From: Lachnospiraceae bacterium 3-1
Lineage (GTDB): Bacteria; Bacillota; Clostridia; Lachnospirales; Lachnospiraceae
DNA length: 64,000 nucleotides
NCBI GenBank assembly: GCA_000403255.2
Contig: KE159582.1
Coordinates: 682,500-746,499, forward strand
Direction: 5' to 3'
The translations under genes were made by a program, and so were the position numbers. Under the pieces are notes generated by a model that saw nothing but the letters and a program-made list of their open reading frames with translations, searched no databases and had not been told where the DNA came from. Positions within the stretch are counted from its first letter, which is position 1. The number at the start of each line of letters is the position of its first letter. Positions 17,055-26,123 of the stretch are shown piece by piece.

Positions 17055-18311
17055 ATGGGTAAGACGACAACCGAGATGCAGCTCATCCCTTTGGGGAAGC
17101 TGGTGCCGTATGTGAACAACGCACGGACGCACTCGCCGGAGCAGCTTGCGAAGCTCCGCTCATCCCTGCGGGAGTTCGGCTTCATCAACCCGGTCATCAT
17201 CGACCGGGATTTCAATGTCATTGCGGGGCATGGCAGGATCATGGCGGCGAAGGAGGAAGGGATTGCAGAGATCCCGTGTGTATTTGTGGATTATCTGACG
17301 GAGGCGCAGAAGAAAGCCTACATCCTTGCGGATAACCGCATGGCTCTGGATGCCGGGTGGGATGAGGAACTGCTCCGTATTGAGATTGAATCCCTGCAGG
17401 GCGCGGATTTTGATGTGTCGCTGACAGGCTTCGGTGAGGATGAGATTGCAGACCTCTTTGCCGGGGATAGTGAAAAAGATGTGAAAGATGATGATTTTGA
17501 CCTTTCCGCCGCACTGGAGAAAGCGGCGTTCGTGGAGTGGGGCGACATCTGGACGGTGGGCAGGCACAGGCTGATGTGCGGCGACGCCACCAGCACGGAG
17601 GACGTGGCGGCGCTCATGGATGGGAAGAAGGCAAACCTCATCGTGACGGACCCGCCGTATAACGTCGCATTCAAGAGCGGCAGCGGGCTTTCCATCCAGA
17701 ATGACAGCATGGAGAACGGGGAGTTCTACACTTTTCTGTACAATTCCTTCCAGAACATTGCGGAGCATCTGGAGAAGGGCGGCGCGGCATATGTGTTCCA
17801 TGCGGACACGGAGGGGCTGAATTTCCGCAAGGCATTTGTGGATGCGGGGTTCCACCTGGCGGGCGTGTGCATCTGGGTGAAGAATTCCCTCGTGCTTGGG
17901 CGCTCGGACTACCAGTGGCAGCATGAGCCTGTGCTGTACGGTTTTCTGAAGAACGGGAAGCACCCGTGGTATTCCGACCGGAAGCAGACCACCATCTGGA
18001 ACTACGACAAGCCGAAGCGGAACAAAAACCACCCGACCTCAAAGCCGCTTGACCTGCTCGGATACCCGATCTGCAATTCCTCTCAGGAGAATGCCATCGT
18101 GCTGGACACCTTCGGCGGCAGCGGCTCCACGATGATGGCGTGTGAGCAGACAAACCGTATCTGCTGCATGATGGAGTTGGATGAGAAGTACGCGTCCGTC
18201 ATCCTGCGGAGGTATGTGGAGGACACCGGGGATTCGGAAAATGTGTTTGTGGAGCGGGGCGGGGAGAAAATCCCGTACTCCGCACTGGTAAAGGAGGTGG
18301 AGACAGAATGA
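17055..18311 (+). CDS. ParB-like/DNA N6- or N4-methyltransferase fusion
   Basis: Residues 1-140 form a ParB/Srx-type domain (PYVNNARTHSPEQ, INPVIIDRDFNVIAGHGR). Residues about 160-410 form an amino-methyltransferase with catalytic IVTDPPYN (DPPY, motif IV) and LDTFGGSGSTMMACEQ (SAM-binding motif I), in the beta-class order. The length of 418 is usual. Such fusions are common next to phage terminases and modify phage DNA against restriction. Its end overlaps the cytosine methyltransferase start (ATGA), so both are made together. Confidence 0.9.
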   Translation: MGKTTTEMQLIPLGKLVPYVNNARTHSPEQLAKLRSSLREFGFINPVIIDRDFNVIAGHGRIMAAKEEGIAEIPCVFVDYLTEAQKKAYILADNRMALDAGWDEELLRIEIESLQGADFDVSLTGFGEDEIADLFAGDSEKDVKDDDFDLSAALEKAAFVEWGDIWTVGRHRLMCGDATSTEDVAALMDGKKANLIVTDPPYNVAFKSGSGLSIQNDSMENGEFYTFLYNSFQNIAEHLEKGGAAYVFHADTEGLNFRKAFVDAGFHLAGVCIWVKNSLVLGRSDYQWQHEPVLYGFLKNGKHPWYSDRKQTTIWNYDKPKRNKNHPTSKPLDLLGYPICNSSQENAIVLDTFGGSGSTMMACEQTNRICCMMELDEKYASVILRRYVEDTGDSENVFVERGGEKIPYSALVKEVETE

Positions 18312-20713
18312 ATGCGGACGCTATAGATATCCATAGAAGCAGATCCGGCACTGGCAGCGGAGACACACCGAATCCGCAGACTGCGGATTCACGGCTGACC
18401 CTCGGAAGCCTCTTTGACGGCTCCGGGGGATTCCCGCTCGGCGGTCTGCTTGCGGGTATCACTCCTTTATGGGCATCAGAAATTGAGCCGTTCCCCATCC
18501 GTGTGACAACAAAGCGGCTGCCCTCCGTGGAACACCTGGGCGATATCAACAGCATCCGCGGGGATGGAATAGAGCCGGTGGACATCATCACCTTCGGCTC
18601 GCCCTGCACGGATATGTCGGTGGCGGGAAAGCGGGCGGGGCTTGGCGGGCAGCAGTCCTGCCTGTTCTATCAGGCAATACGAATCGTAAAGGAAATGAGG
18701 TGTGCAACAGATGGAAAATATCCAAGGTTTATCGTGTGGGAGAATGTCCCCGGAGCCTTCTCGTCCAACAAAGGGGAGGACTTCAAGGCCGTCCTCGAAG
18801 CGGTCTGCTCCGTCAAAGACGAAAGTATTTCTGTACCTGGACCTCCAAAAGGGAAGTGGGCAAACGCAGGAACTGTCGTGGGGGACGGATTTTCCCTCGC
18901 ATGGCGGGTGCTTGACGCCCAATTTTGGGGAATCCCCCAGCGGAGAAAACGCATCTACCTTGTCGCAGATTTTACAGGCGGGAGTGCCGGAAAGGTATTA
19001 TTTGAGTCCGAAGGCGTGTCTGGGTATTCTGCGGAGGGCTTCCGTGCGTGGCAAGGAGCTGCCGGAGGTGCTGCGGATCGCGCTGGAGCGGCAGGCGGCA
19101 TCTGCCGGGGCATAGTATGTCTTAATGACCAGGGTGGGCAGAGGATGGATGTGACGGATGACATGACCTGCACTTTGCGGGCAGAGGCGCACCATCCGCC
19201 GTGTGTGCTGGAATCAGCAGGTTTCTGCACGGAGCATTCCGCACAGGCGCGGGGGATTGGGTACGGGGAGGAAACCTCGCCCACGCTCCGTGCCGGGACG
19301 GTCCCTGCGGCGGTGGCACTGGAGAACCACCCTGCGGACAGCCGTGTGAAGCTGTCGGGGGACGGCAAGGTACAGACGCTGACATCCCGGATGGGGACCG
19401 GCGGCGGGAATGTACCGATGGTCATGAGCCAGGAGGATGCCGCCATGGAAGCGGAACTTTATGAGAACCATTCACAGGATACGAGATACACGGGGCCTTT
19501 GGAAACAGCGCCCACGGTCAGCTCCACCTACGGCATGGGCGGGAACAACCAGCCGTTCGTGGTGGAAACGCCCAAGACGTTGAAAATCCGCTCCGGCTGT
19601 GAGGGCGGCGGGAAAGGGGCGATCATACAGGACGACAAATCCGCAACGCTCTCCTGCAACAATGACCAGACGGTGTTCGTGCCGTTCTGCAAGGGATACC
19701 GCGCCCACTGCAAAGGGGATGCACCAACATGGAAGGACGGGAAGGTGGCAAACACGCTGAACACCTTTGATGTGGGGGAAAGCCACTGCAACGAGCTGGT
19801 GGTGCAGGCATACGGCATCTGCTCCAAGGACAGCAATGCCATGAAATCGGATAACCCGCACAGCGGATTCTATGAGGCGGATACTTCCCGGACACTGGAT
19901 GGGAACGGCGGGAACCCCTCCTGCAACCAGGGCGGCATTGCCGTGGTAGAGCCAGGCGCGATGTCGGCGTTCCACATCAACCAGAGGGACGAGGTCATCG
20001 ACCTGCAGGGGAAGTCCGGGGCGCTGATGGCGACACGGAATATGCAGATGCAGACCTTTGTCCTGCAGGGCTCCATGATCGGGCGGGATGACAGGAACGG
20101 GCCGCAGGGCAGCGGCATCAATGAGGATGTTTCCTTTACGCTGGATGCCACGGACCGGCACGCAGTCGCGCAGCCAACCTACTGCACCAGTAAGAATTCC
20201 CATTTTACACGGGCAGAGAAAGAGCTGGCGAATACGCTGGTGGCTACGGATTATAAGGACCCTCCTGTCATCAACGATGTGCAGACTGCATCCGGAAAGG
20301 AAGTGTTCGGCACACTTTCCGCAAGCATGGGCTCCAAGCAGTGGCTCGGCAACCAGGAGGCATTCAGCGGGGACTACCATATCATGGAGCCGGAATATAT
20401 CGTCCGCAGGCTGACGCCGACGGAATGTGCGAGGCTGCAGGGCTTCCCGGACTGGTGGTGCAGCGGCCTTGGGACGGAAGAGCCAACGGAGGATGACCTT
20501 GCCTTCTGGCGGGAGGTCTTTGAAACCCATAGGAAGATTGCAGGGACTTCCACCAAGCCGAAGACCGATAAGCAGATCATCAAGTGGCTGAAAGACCCGC
20601 ATTCGGATTCCGCTGAATATAAGATGTGGGGAAACGGCGTGGCGCTGCCGAATGTCTATTTCGTGCTTTCGGGCATTGTGTATTACGCACAGTTCCCGGA
20701 CTTTTTATTGTGA
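18308..20713 (+). CDS. DNA cytosine-5 methyltransferase with repeat-rich TRD
   Basis: A C5 methyltransferase with intact motifs: I (LGSLFDGSGGFPLGG), IV with the catalytic Cys (FGSPCTDMS), VI (VWENVPG), VIII (PQRRKRIYLV), IX (RRLTPTECARLQGFPDWW) and X (MWGNGVALPN). The protein is 801 residues, about twice the usual length. The excess, roughly residues 280-690, lies between motifs VIII and IX where target recognition occurs. It consists of about ten divergent units, each with a (S/A/N)xTL core such as SPTLRAG, SATLSCN, SRTLDGN and GTLSASM. It is coupled to the upstream amino-methyltransferase. Confidence 0.9.
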   Translation: MNADAIDIHRSRSGTGSGDTPNPQTADSRLTLGSLFDGSGGFPLGGLLAGITPLWASEIEPFPIRVTTKRLPSVEHLGDINSIRGDGIEPVDIITFGSPCTDMSVAGKRAGLGGQQSCLFYQAIRIVKEMRCATDGKYPRFIVWENVPGAFSSNKGEDFKAVLEAVCSVKDESISVPGPPKGKWANAGTVVGDGFSLAWRVLDAQFWGIPQRRKRIYLVADFTGGSAGKVLFESEGVSGYSAEGFRAWQGAAGGAADRAGAAGGICRGIVCLNDQGGQRMDVTDDMTCTLRAEAHHPPCVLESAGFCTEHSAQARGIGYGEETSPTLRAGTVPAAVALENHPADSRVKLSGDGKVQTLTSRMGTGGGNVPMVMSQEDAAMEAELYENHSQDTRYTGPLETAPTVSSTYGMGGNNQPFVVETPKTLKIRSGCEGGGKGAIIQDDKSATLSCNNDQTVFVPFCKGYRAHCKGDAPTWKDGKVANTLNTFDVGESHCNELVVQAYGICSKDSNAMKSDNPHSGFYEADTSRTLDGNGGNPSCNQGGIAVVEPGAMSAFHINQRDEVIDLQGKSGALMATRNMQMQTFVLQGSMIGRDDRNGPQGSGINEDVSFTLDATDRHAVAQPTYCTSKNSHFTRAEKELANTLVATDYKDPPVINDVQTASGKEVFGTLSASMGSKQWLGNQEAFSGDYHIMEPEYIVRRLTPTECARLQGFPDWWCSGLGTEEPTEDDLAFWREVFETHRKIAGTSTKPKTDKQIIKWLKDPHSDSAEYKMWGNGVALPNVYFVLSGIVYYAQFPDFLL

Positions 20714-20730
20714 TATTTTTTCTCACATAC

Positions 20731-20778
20731 CGCTTGCTATTTCTGCCGTTCAGAGTGATTAATGTAGTACCGAAAAAC
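20731..20778 (+). promoter_or_regulatory. Repeated leader element, diverged copy D
   Basis: CTTGCTATTTCTGCCGTTCAGAG followed by TGATTAATGTAGTACCGAAA is a shorter, diverged version of the element at 22163, 28136 and 46171. CTTGCTA could be a -35-like box. GGAGG and the ATG of the 291-residue gene follow. Confidence 0.5.
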
Positions 20779-20795
20779 GAAGGAGGTACAAAAAA

Positions 20796-21671
20796 ATGAG
20801 GTTTGAATTCAACAGGACAGGGGCAGAAAGAAAAGCACTGGTGCAGGCGATGGGGGAGATTTTAGAGGTAAAGCCGAAGTACCTCGGAATGCCGACAGCG
20901 GCTTACCAGGTGGATTACTTCCGCATCGACAAGACCGGCGCGGTGGAGTTTGACGACCGGGCAGATAGTGAGGAAATAGAAAACCTGCTGGAGCGGCTTG
21001 CTGAACGGGGGATTGTCGCAGCCCCGGCAGAAACGGCACAAGAGGCCGGCACGGAGGAAGAAAATGCGGATGCGGAAAATAATGCGGAGGAGCAGGAAAC
21101 GGAGGCACAGGGGGCAGATCTGGGGCTTACGGTGGCAATGCCGAGGGATTCCTTCACGGATGCCGCGCTGGAGAACCTGCAGAAGCTGGTGGATGCCAAA
21201 GGGAGCCTGATTAAAAAGGCGCTGGCGGTTGACAGCCTCCCGATTGAAACGGACGGGGAGAAGGTTTCCTTCCCATGGTTTGCGGAGGGGCAGGACAGCG
21301 AATCGGTGAAAGCCTACACCCATTTCATTGCCGCCATCTGCGACATGGCAAGAAACCAGAAGCGCGTCACTGCAAAGGAAAAGCCTGCGGACAACGAAAA
21401 GTACGCATTCCGGTGTTTCCTGCTCCGGCTCGGATTCATCGGGGCGGAATATAAAGGGGAGCGGAAAATCCTGCTGAAGAACCTCTCCGGCAGCTCGGCT
21501 TTCAAGAACGGCGAGCCTAAAAACGGAACGCTCCGGCCGGAGCCGGTCAATCCTTCCATGCGGGTGGATGCCGGAGAGCATCCAGAACTGACAGAGGAAC
21601 TGCTTGATGAGATGCTGGTACAGCAGGTCAATAACGGATTCGGAGGTGCGGCAGATGGGATTTCCGAGTAG
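20796..21671 (+). CDS. Accessory protein sharing the amidoligase C-terminal domain
   Basis: This 291-residue protein has an N-terminal alpha/beta part (FEFNRTGAERKALVQAMGEI), an acidic Glu/Ala linker (about residues 80-108), and a C-terminal domain. That domain, about residues 170-245, matches the amidoligase tail at 26500-26700: CFLLRLGFIGAEYKGERKIL here, TWLLRLGFIGDEFKTARDIL there, both ending in an F(K/R)NG motif. Homologues in Firmicutes mobile elements are sometimes labelled virulence-related. The gene is preceded by a leader element and GGAGG. A partner or substrate-binding role with the amidoligase is inferred from the shared domain only. Confidence 0.7.
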   Translation: MRFEFNRTGAERKALVQAMGEILEVKPKYLGMPTAAYQVDYFRIDKTGAVEFDDRADSEEIENLLERLAERGIVAAPAETAQEAGTEEENADAENNAEEQETEAQGADLGLTVAMPRDSFTDAALENLQKLVDAKGSLIKKALAVDSLPIETDGEKVSFPWFAEGQDSESVKAYTHFIAAICDMARNQKRVTAKEKPADNEKYAFRCFLLRLGFIGAEYKGERKILLKNLSGSSAFKNGEPKNGTLRPEPVNPSMRVDAGEHPELTEELLDEMLVQQVNNGFGGAADGISE

Positions 21672-22131
21672 GGAGGTTGTGGAGCGCATCCGCAGGGAGT
21701 ACCCTGCGGGGACGCGGGTGGAGCTTCTGCGGATGGACGATGTGCAGGCTCCGCCTATCGGGACAAAGGGAACCGTGACGGGCGTGGATGACACGGCGAG
21801 CGTCATGGTCGCATGGGACAATGGCAGCCATCTCCATGCAATTTACGGCGAGGATAAAATACGCAGGATACCACTGGAAAGGAAGGATAACGGGATGAAC
21901 GCAAAACAGGCTTTTGAGAAACTTGGATACACGCAGGTGCGGGCGGATGACGACTACATCATTTATGAAAAAGAGATTGACGGCGGGGCAGACAAAAAGG
22001 TGGTAGATTTCTGCACCCAGTTGGAAAATGTCAGGGTCAGCTTTGAAAGTGAGATGGATACGCCAAGCATTGATATGGGGCTTTTCAAGGCAATTTCGGT
22101 ACAGCTTGCGGAACTTGGCTGGGCGCAGTAA
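21655..22131 (+). CDS. DUF4314-domain protein
   Basis: The N-terminal 70 residues match DUF4314: YPAGTRVELLRMDDVQAPPI followed by GTKGTVTGVDDTASVMVAWDNG, an SH3-like barrel. The C-terminal half (about 85 residues) is separate, starts MNAKQAFEKLGY and is unknown. The ATG follows GGAGGTG and overlaps the end of the previous gene by 17 bases. It is part of the accessory island. Confidence 0.75.
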   Translation: MGFPSREVVERIRREYPAGTRVELLRMDDVQAPPIGTKGTVTGVDDTASVMVAWDNGSHLHAIYGEDKIRRIPLERKDNGMNAKQAFEKLGYTQVRADDDYIIYEKEIDGGADKKVVDFCTQLENVRVSFESEMDTPSIDMGLFKAISVQLAELGWAQ

Positions 22132-22162
22132 ACCCGGCTCTGCCAAGCCGGATAACCTGCCA

Positions 22163-22262
22163 TAAAATACACAAATTCCGGCCTGAATCATTGTGTAATA
22201 TATGCTCCGAATTGACTTGCTATTATCCCCTTTTAGAGCGAATATGTGTACTACCGAAAGGG
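22163..22262 (+). promoter_or_regulatory. Repeated leader element, copy A
   Basis: A roughly 100-bp element shared with 28136 and 46171. It begins TAAAATACACAA, passes TATGCTCCGAATTGACTTGC and ends in the core AGAGCGAATATGTGTACTAC plus CGAAAGG. The segment between CTTG(A/C)TA and AGAG varies, as promoter spacers do. It precedes the interrupted amidoligase gene with ACGGAGGAAAACAGC. Confidence 0.65.
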
Positions 22263-22293
22263 AAAACACACAAAGAAAACGGAGGAAAACAGC

Positions 22294-22650
22294 ATGAACG
22301 CAAAGTTAGCAAGGCAGGTCGAGGAGATGAAAAAGCAGACCATCGGGGTTGAGGTGGAGATGAACAGCATCGCAAGGAGCAGGGCGGCGAAGGTCGCAGC
22401 GGACTTCTTCGGAACAGGGCGCTACGAGGATACGGCAAGACGGAACGGCTACTACACCTGGAGCGCATGGGACGCGCAGGGCAGGGAATGGAAATTCCAG
22501 AGGGACGTGAGCATCGCAGGACCGGACAGCGAAAAGTGCGAACTGGTGACGCCGATCCTCACCTACGCAGACATCGAAACCCTGCAGGAGCTCATCCGGC
22601 AGCTGCGGCACGCCGGAGCGAAAAGCGACGCAGGAAGGGGCTGCGGGGTC
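22294..22650 (+). pseudogene. Amidoligase, N-terminal part, cut by RIT element
   Basis: This is the first half of a COOH-NH2 ligase-type amidoligase (Amidoligase_2 family). IGVEVEMNS holds the metal-binding E-x-E near residues 18-20, and KCELVTPILTYADIE follows. The frame is genuine up to GRGCGV (22650), where the RIT element enters; 28 foreign codons follow before a stop. The break falls inside the conserved VHIHIG motif. The second half continues at 26124. The intact enzyme would ligate carboxyl and amino groups using ATP; the physiological substrate is unknown. Confidence 0.85.
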
Positions 22651-22684
22651 CATTATGCATCGCTCAGAATTATAAAAAAGATTT
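22647..22684 (+). repeat. RIT left inverted repeat
   Basis: The sequence starts GGTCCATTATGCATCG and matches the reverse complement of 26065-26102 at 34 of 38 positions. Confidence 0.85.
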
Positions 22685-22737
22685 TGAAAAAACCGCCGTT
22701 TTATCAAGCCTGTTTTGTCAAAATCTTTCCATAATAA

Positions 22738-23760
22738 TCATTCGCAGTATTTATTAAGCCAGTCAAGAAGCGATGGGTTATTCCGGTATTCGATCGGTGC
22801 TGTGTCAGGGGATTTTATCTGTTCACTTGCCGCTTTGAGTGCATCCTGACGCTGCCTGCTGTCAATCCGCGCATATACCTCAGTTGTTTTTATGTGTTCA
22901 TGCCCAAGCTGGTCACGGATGTAAATAAGGTTCTGCCCGGCCTGCAGCATCAACATGGCTTTTGTATGCCTCAGGCAGTGCGGTGTGAGTTTTGCAGGGA
23001 AATCCATGGGGCACTCCTCATGGATTTCGGATGTATATTTTTGCAGGATATATGTTATCCCTGCCCTTGTGAACTGGTTCCCGCTCCTGTTAAGGAAAAG
23101 GAAGCGCCCTGCCTGTGCCGGATTCCGGAGCCCTTCATTATTGAAATAAAGGCTGAGCAGCTTCGCCGTATTGCTGCTGACGGGGACATACCGGTTTTTG
23201 TTCCCTTTTCCATGCACGAGGATCTGAGCCGGGGTTCCGAGACGGACGTCAGATACACGGATGCCGACCAGTTCGCTGACCCTCACACCCGTATCTGAAA
23301 GGATGGTCAGTATGAGCAGGTCTTTGAACCCATATTTGTTGCTGCTGTCAGGCCTGGCAAGGAGCATCTCAAGCTGCCCTGCGGTAAGGTACTGCATGGC
23401 GGGCTTTTCCTGTTTCTTGGATGGGATCGCAAGTATCTGCTGCATGTTATACAGGTCCTGCGGTGAATCGGCTTGGACATACCTGCAGAACGACTTTATT
23501 GCGGCAAGCCTCTGGTTCCTGGTTGATGCGGAGCATCCCTTTTCTTCAAGCGATGACAGGAATGCTTTGATATTGTCAGATGTAAATTCATCCATCGTCA
23601 CTTTATTGATTGGCTTTTTCAAACTGTCATGGAAAAACGGTATCAGGAGCTGGAATGTATGGTTGTATGAAATGAATGTGTTCTCAGACAGCCCGCGTTC
23701 CCCGCCAAGGTAGGTTGTCAGGAAACGGGAAATATAATACTGCAGGTTTTTATCCTTCAT
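22738..23760 (-). CDS. Tyrosine recombinase RitC-like
   Basis: The third gene of the RIT trio (340 residues). It has an N-terminal SAM-like core-binding domain (about residues 5-100) and a C-terminal catalytic domain. Catalytic residues are visible: Arg in DTGVRVSELVG, Lys in VHGKGNKNRYVPV, the HCLRH box, the His in LGHEHIKTTEVY and the nucleophile Tyr at its end. Its start overlaps the end of the middle gene by 11 bases. The length agrees with RitC proteins. Confidence 0.9.
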   Translation of the reverse strand: MKDKNLQYYISRFLTTYLGGERGLSENTFISYNHTFQLLIPFFHDSLKKPINKVTMDEFTSDNIKAFLSSLEEKGCSASTRNQRLAAIKSFCRYVQADSPQDLYNMQQILAIPSKKQEKPAMQYLTAGQLEMLLARPDSSNKYGFKDLLILTILSDTGVRVSELVGIRVSDVRLGTPAQILVHGKGNKNRYVPVSSNTAKLLSLYFNNEGLRNPAQAGRFLFLNRSGNQFTRAGITYILQKYTSEIHEECPMDFPAKLTPHCLRHTKAMLMLQAGQNLIYIRDQLGHEHIKTTEVYARIDSRQRQDALKAASEQIKSPDTAPIEYRNNPSLLDWLNKYCE

Positions 23761-24730
23761 AGCTTTCCACCTCCGGGATGATCTTATCCATGATGCCGTC
23801 CATAGCCTTTATGACGGATGGGTATGCCTCCGCTGTCAGCCTCAGGTACCGTTCCGTTGCCGACAGCCGCCGGTGTCCAAGATAAGTACACAGGAGCGGG
23901 AGGAAGGCATTGGGGTCTGTCCCGGCCTCCACCGCCGCCTGCAGGGAATGGACCGCGAAGGTATGGCGGACATCGTGCAGGCGCGGGCCTTTCCCGCGTC
24001 CCCTGTGCGGTATGCCGGCTTTCCAAAGCGTCTGCCTGAACCAGTCGTAGGCTGTGTTTGTACTGAACTGTTTCCCGCCGTCATGCTGGAAAACAGGCTC
24101 CCCTTCCGGATAGCCGTGTGCGGACAGGTAATCTGCCACCCGTCCCGAGAGGCTCTGCGACATCGGCACCAGCCGGGAATTATCATTCTTTGCTTCACGG
24201 ACCAGCAGCATCTCCTGGCGGATGGAAATGTCCCCGGCTGTAAGCGATAATGCTTCGTTGATCCGCAGCCCCGTCCCGTAAAGGAGCCGGAACAGCAGGG
24301 GTGCGCAGCGGACATAGGACGCGCCCTGGCTTTTCCAGTTGTCAGCTGCATCAAATATGAGGCGCATTTCATCATGCGTGAAAATATACGGGGTGAAACC
24401 GCTCCCGTTCAGTTTTTCCCTTGCATTGGGAGGGACCGGCAGCACATCGTCCCCCTGCGACAGCAGATAGGAGTAAAACTGGCGGTATACGCTGTTCCTG
24501 GTTGAAAACGTCTTGTCCGATTCCGAACTGCGTTTCCCAAGCCATCCGTACACTGTTTTTTCCGGATGGTCTGCGGGGGTGACGCCGTGCGTCCGGAAAT
24601 AGCGGTCCAGCCTCTGCAGCTCCTTTACCTCGCCGTTATATTTGCAGCCTTCAAGCCGTTTGGACTCGACAAACCCATAGAGGAGGGAAGCGTACCCGCT
24701 TGAGAAAGCGGGCGTGTTGTACGGCACCAT
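23750..24730 (-). CDS. Tyrosine recombinase RitB-like
   Basis: The middle gene of the trio (326 residues). The catalytic set is complete: Arg in YGTGLRINEALSL, Lys in VREAKNDNSRLVP, LHDVRHTFAVHSL, His in YLGHRRLSATERY and the terminal Tyr. Start and stop overlap both neighbours, so all three recombinases are translated from one message. The three proteins are too different from one another to be recent duplicates. Confidence 0.9.
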   Translation of the reverse strand: MVPYNTPAFSSGYASLLYGFVESKRLEGCKYNGEVKELQRLDRYFRTHGVTPADHPEKTVYGWLGKRSSESDKTFSTRNSVYRQFYSYLLSQGDDVLPVPPNAREKLNGSGFTPYIFTHDEMRLIFDAADNWKSQGASYVRCAPLLFRLLYGTGLRINEALSLTAGDISIRQEMLLVREAKNDNSRLVPMSQSLSGRVADYLSAHGYPEGEPVFQHDGGKQFSTNTAYDWFRQTLWKAGIPHRGRGKGPRLHDVRHTFAVHSLQAAVEAGTDPNAFLPLLCTYLGHRRLSATERYLRLTAEAYPSVIKAMDGIMDKIIPEVESYEG

Positions 24731-25941
24731 CAGTCCACCTCCAATGCGCAGTTCCGGAGCTGGCCGGTTCCGATTTTTGTATAGATCATCGTAGTGTCAG
24801 TGGAGCTGTGCCCGAGGACTTCTGAAATCGTCGGCATCGGCACGCCCTGGTTCAGCATGTTCCCGGCAATGCTGTGCCGCAGCGAATGCAGCCCCCTTTT
24901 CCTGTGGTGGAAATCGGTAAAGCCTGAAATCTTCATATATTTATTGATGATATAGTGAAGGTTGTCATCCTGCCCGAAAGCCTCGTATGGGGCGTTGTGC
25001 CGGACAAAAATGTTCCGGCAGGAGGTTTCCGGGCGTCCGTTTTTGAAGTAGTCAACGAGCGCCGCCGCAACATCATCCAGCAGCGGGAAGGTCATTGCAG
25101 TGCCGGTCTTTCCCTGGCAGAAGGAAAAGGATGACGCATTCCAGTCAATGTCGGACAGCCGCAGGTCCCGGATGTCCCCGACGCGCATGCCGTACCTTAT
25201 GGCAAACAGAAGGATTGCGTAATCCCGTTTCCCGGCAGGGTTTTCCCGGTCAACATTGGAAAGCAGCGTTGTTATCTCAGCTGCCGTGTAAAAGGATGGT
25301 ATGCGCCCTTTATGGTTTCCCTGTACATTTGGCACAAAGACAGAATTATCAACAACAGTATATCCGTGCTTATACAGGAAGTCGAAGAACTTCCTTAAAA
25401 CATAGGCGTCATAGGTCTGTGTTGTGCGGCAGACATGGGAGCGGGTCTTGCGATATGCGAGGATCGTATCCCTGTCAAGTTTTGTAAAATCGGTGCAGCC
25501 GCGCCTTTCGAGGAACCCAAGGAAGGATTCCATGCGGAACCTTATCTGTCTGTGCGATGTCCTTGCCATTGTTTCCGTGACGGAATCCATGAATTCCCCG
25601 ATTGCCGGCTGGAAAGCCTGGCTGAAAGAATGGTCTTTGCCCAGCCTCCGCCTGTAAATGGTGCCGCTTGCCTGGTACTCCAGGAGTACCGTGATGGCAC
25701 GGTGGCAGTGGCGGGAATCCCTCGGGCAGGCTTTGGATGGTTCACTTAGCGTGATGCCGTAAGTCTGGTAAAAATACCGTTCCCCGCATTCCCTGCTGAA
25801 TTCGTGAATCCCTTCCTGTTCCATGAATTCAGATAAACGGTTCCAAAACCGATGGTATGCCGCTATTGTATGCCCGTCATACTGCAGCGTATGGAGCAGT
25901 TGGTCGACTGCCCCTGTCAGGTTCTCAAATGATGCATTCAT
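24730..25941 (-). CDS. Tyrosine recombinase RitA-like
   Basis: The first and longest gene of the trio (403 residues). A long N-terminal region (about 200 residues) precedes the catalytic domain with IRYGMRVGDIRDLRL (Arg), CQGKTGTAMTFPL (Lys), LHSLRHSIAGN, LGHSSTDTTMIYTK (His and Tyr). Its stop overlaps the next start (TGATGG). The promoter is expected between 25942 and the right inverted repeat. Confidence 0.9.
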   Translation of the reverse strand: MNASFENLTGAVDQLLHTLQYDGHTIAAYHRFWNRLSEFMEQEGIHEFSRECGERYFYQTYGITLSEPSKACPRDSRHCHRAITVLLEYQASGTIYRRRLGKDHSFSQAFQPAIGEFMDSVTETMARTSHRQIRFRMESFLGFLERRGCTDFTKLDRDTILAYRKTRSHVCRTTQTYDAYVLRKFFDFLYKHGYTVVDNSVFVPNVQGNHKGRIPSFYTAAEITTLLSNVDRENPAGKRDYAILLFAIRYGMRVGDIRDLRLSDIDWNASSFSFCQGKTGTAMTFPLLDDVAAALVDYFKNGRPETSCRNIFVRHNAPYEAFGQDDNLHYIINKYMKISGFTDFHHRKRGLHSLRHSIAGNMLNQGVPMPTISEVLGHSSTDTTMIYTKIGTGQLRNCALEVD

Positions 25942-26064
25942 ACTGATGAGTTCTCCTACAAATATATTCAGGCTTCTGCCTGTGAGATATATTGTAGGAT
26001 GTTATGGAAAGTTTACAAGTCTGATAATGTGGCGGGAATCCTTGTAAAATCAAAGGTTATGCAT

Positions 26065-26102
26065 AAATCTTTCTTATAACTCTGGACGATGCATAATGGA
26101 CC
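26065..26102 (-). repeat. RIT right inverted repeat
   Basis: The right arm of the 38-bp inverted repeat, ending GCATAATGGACC. Just outside it, ACCTTATG...CATAAGGT (26100-26125) may be the strand-exchange site. Confidence 0.8.
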
Positions 26103-26123
26103 TTATGAATAGCTTTCCATAAG

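Noticed and set aside
17160..18032. Minus-strand open frame of 290 codons opposite the amino-methyltransferase
   Set aside because: The plus strand carries clear ParB and DPPY motifs; the antisense reading is low-complexity.
19472..20602. Minus-strand open frame of 376 codons opposite the cytosine methyltransferase
   Set aside because: It is a shadow of the G+C-rich repeat region of a gene with complete methyltransferase motifs; no ribosome-binding site or recognisable motif.
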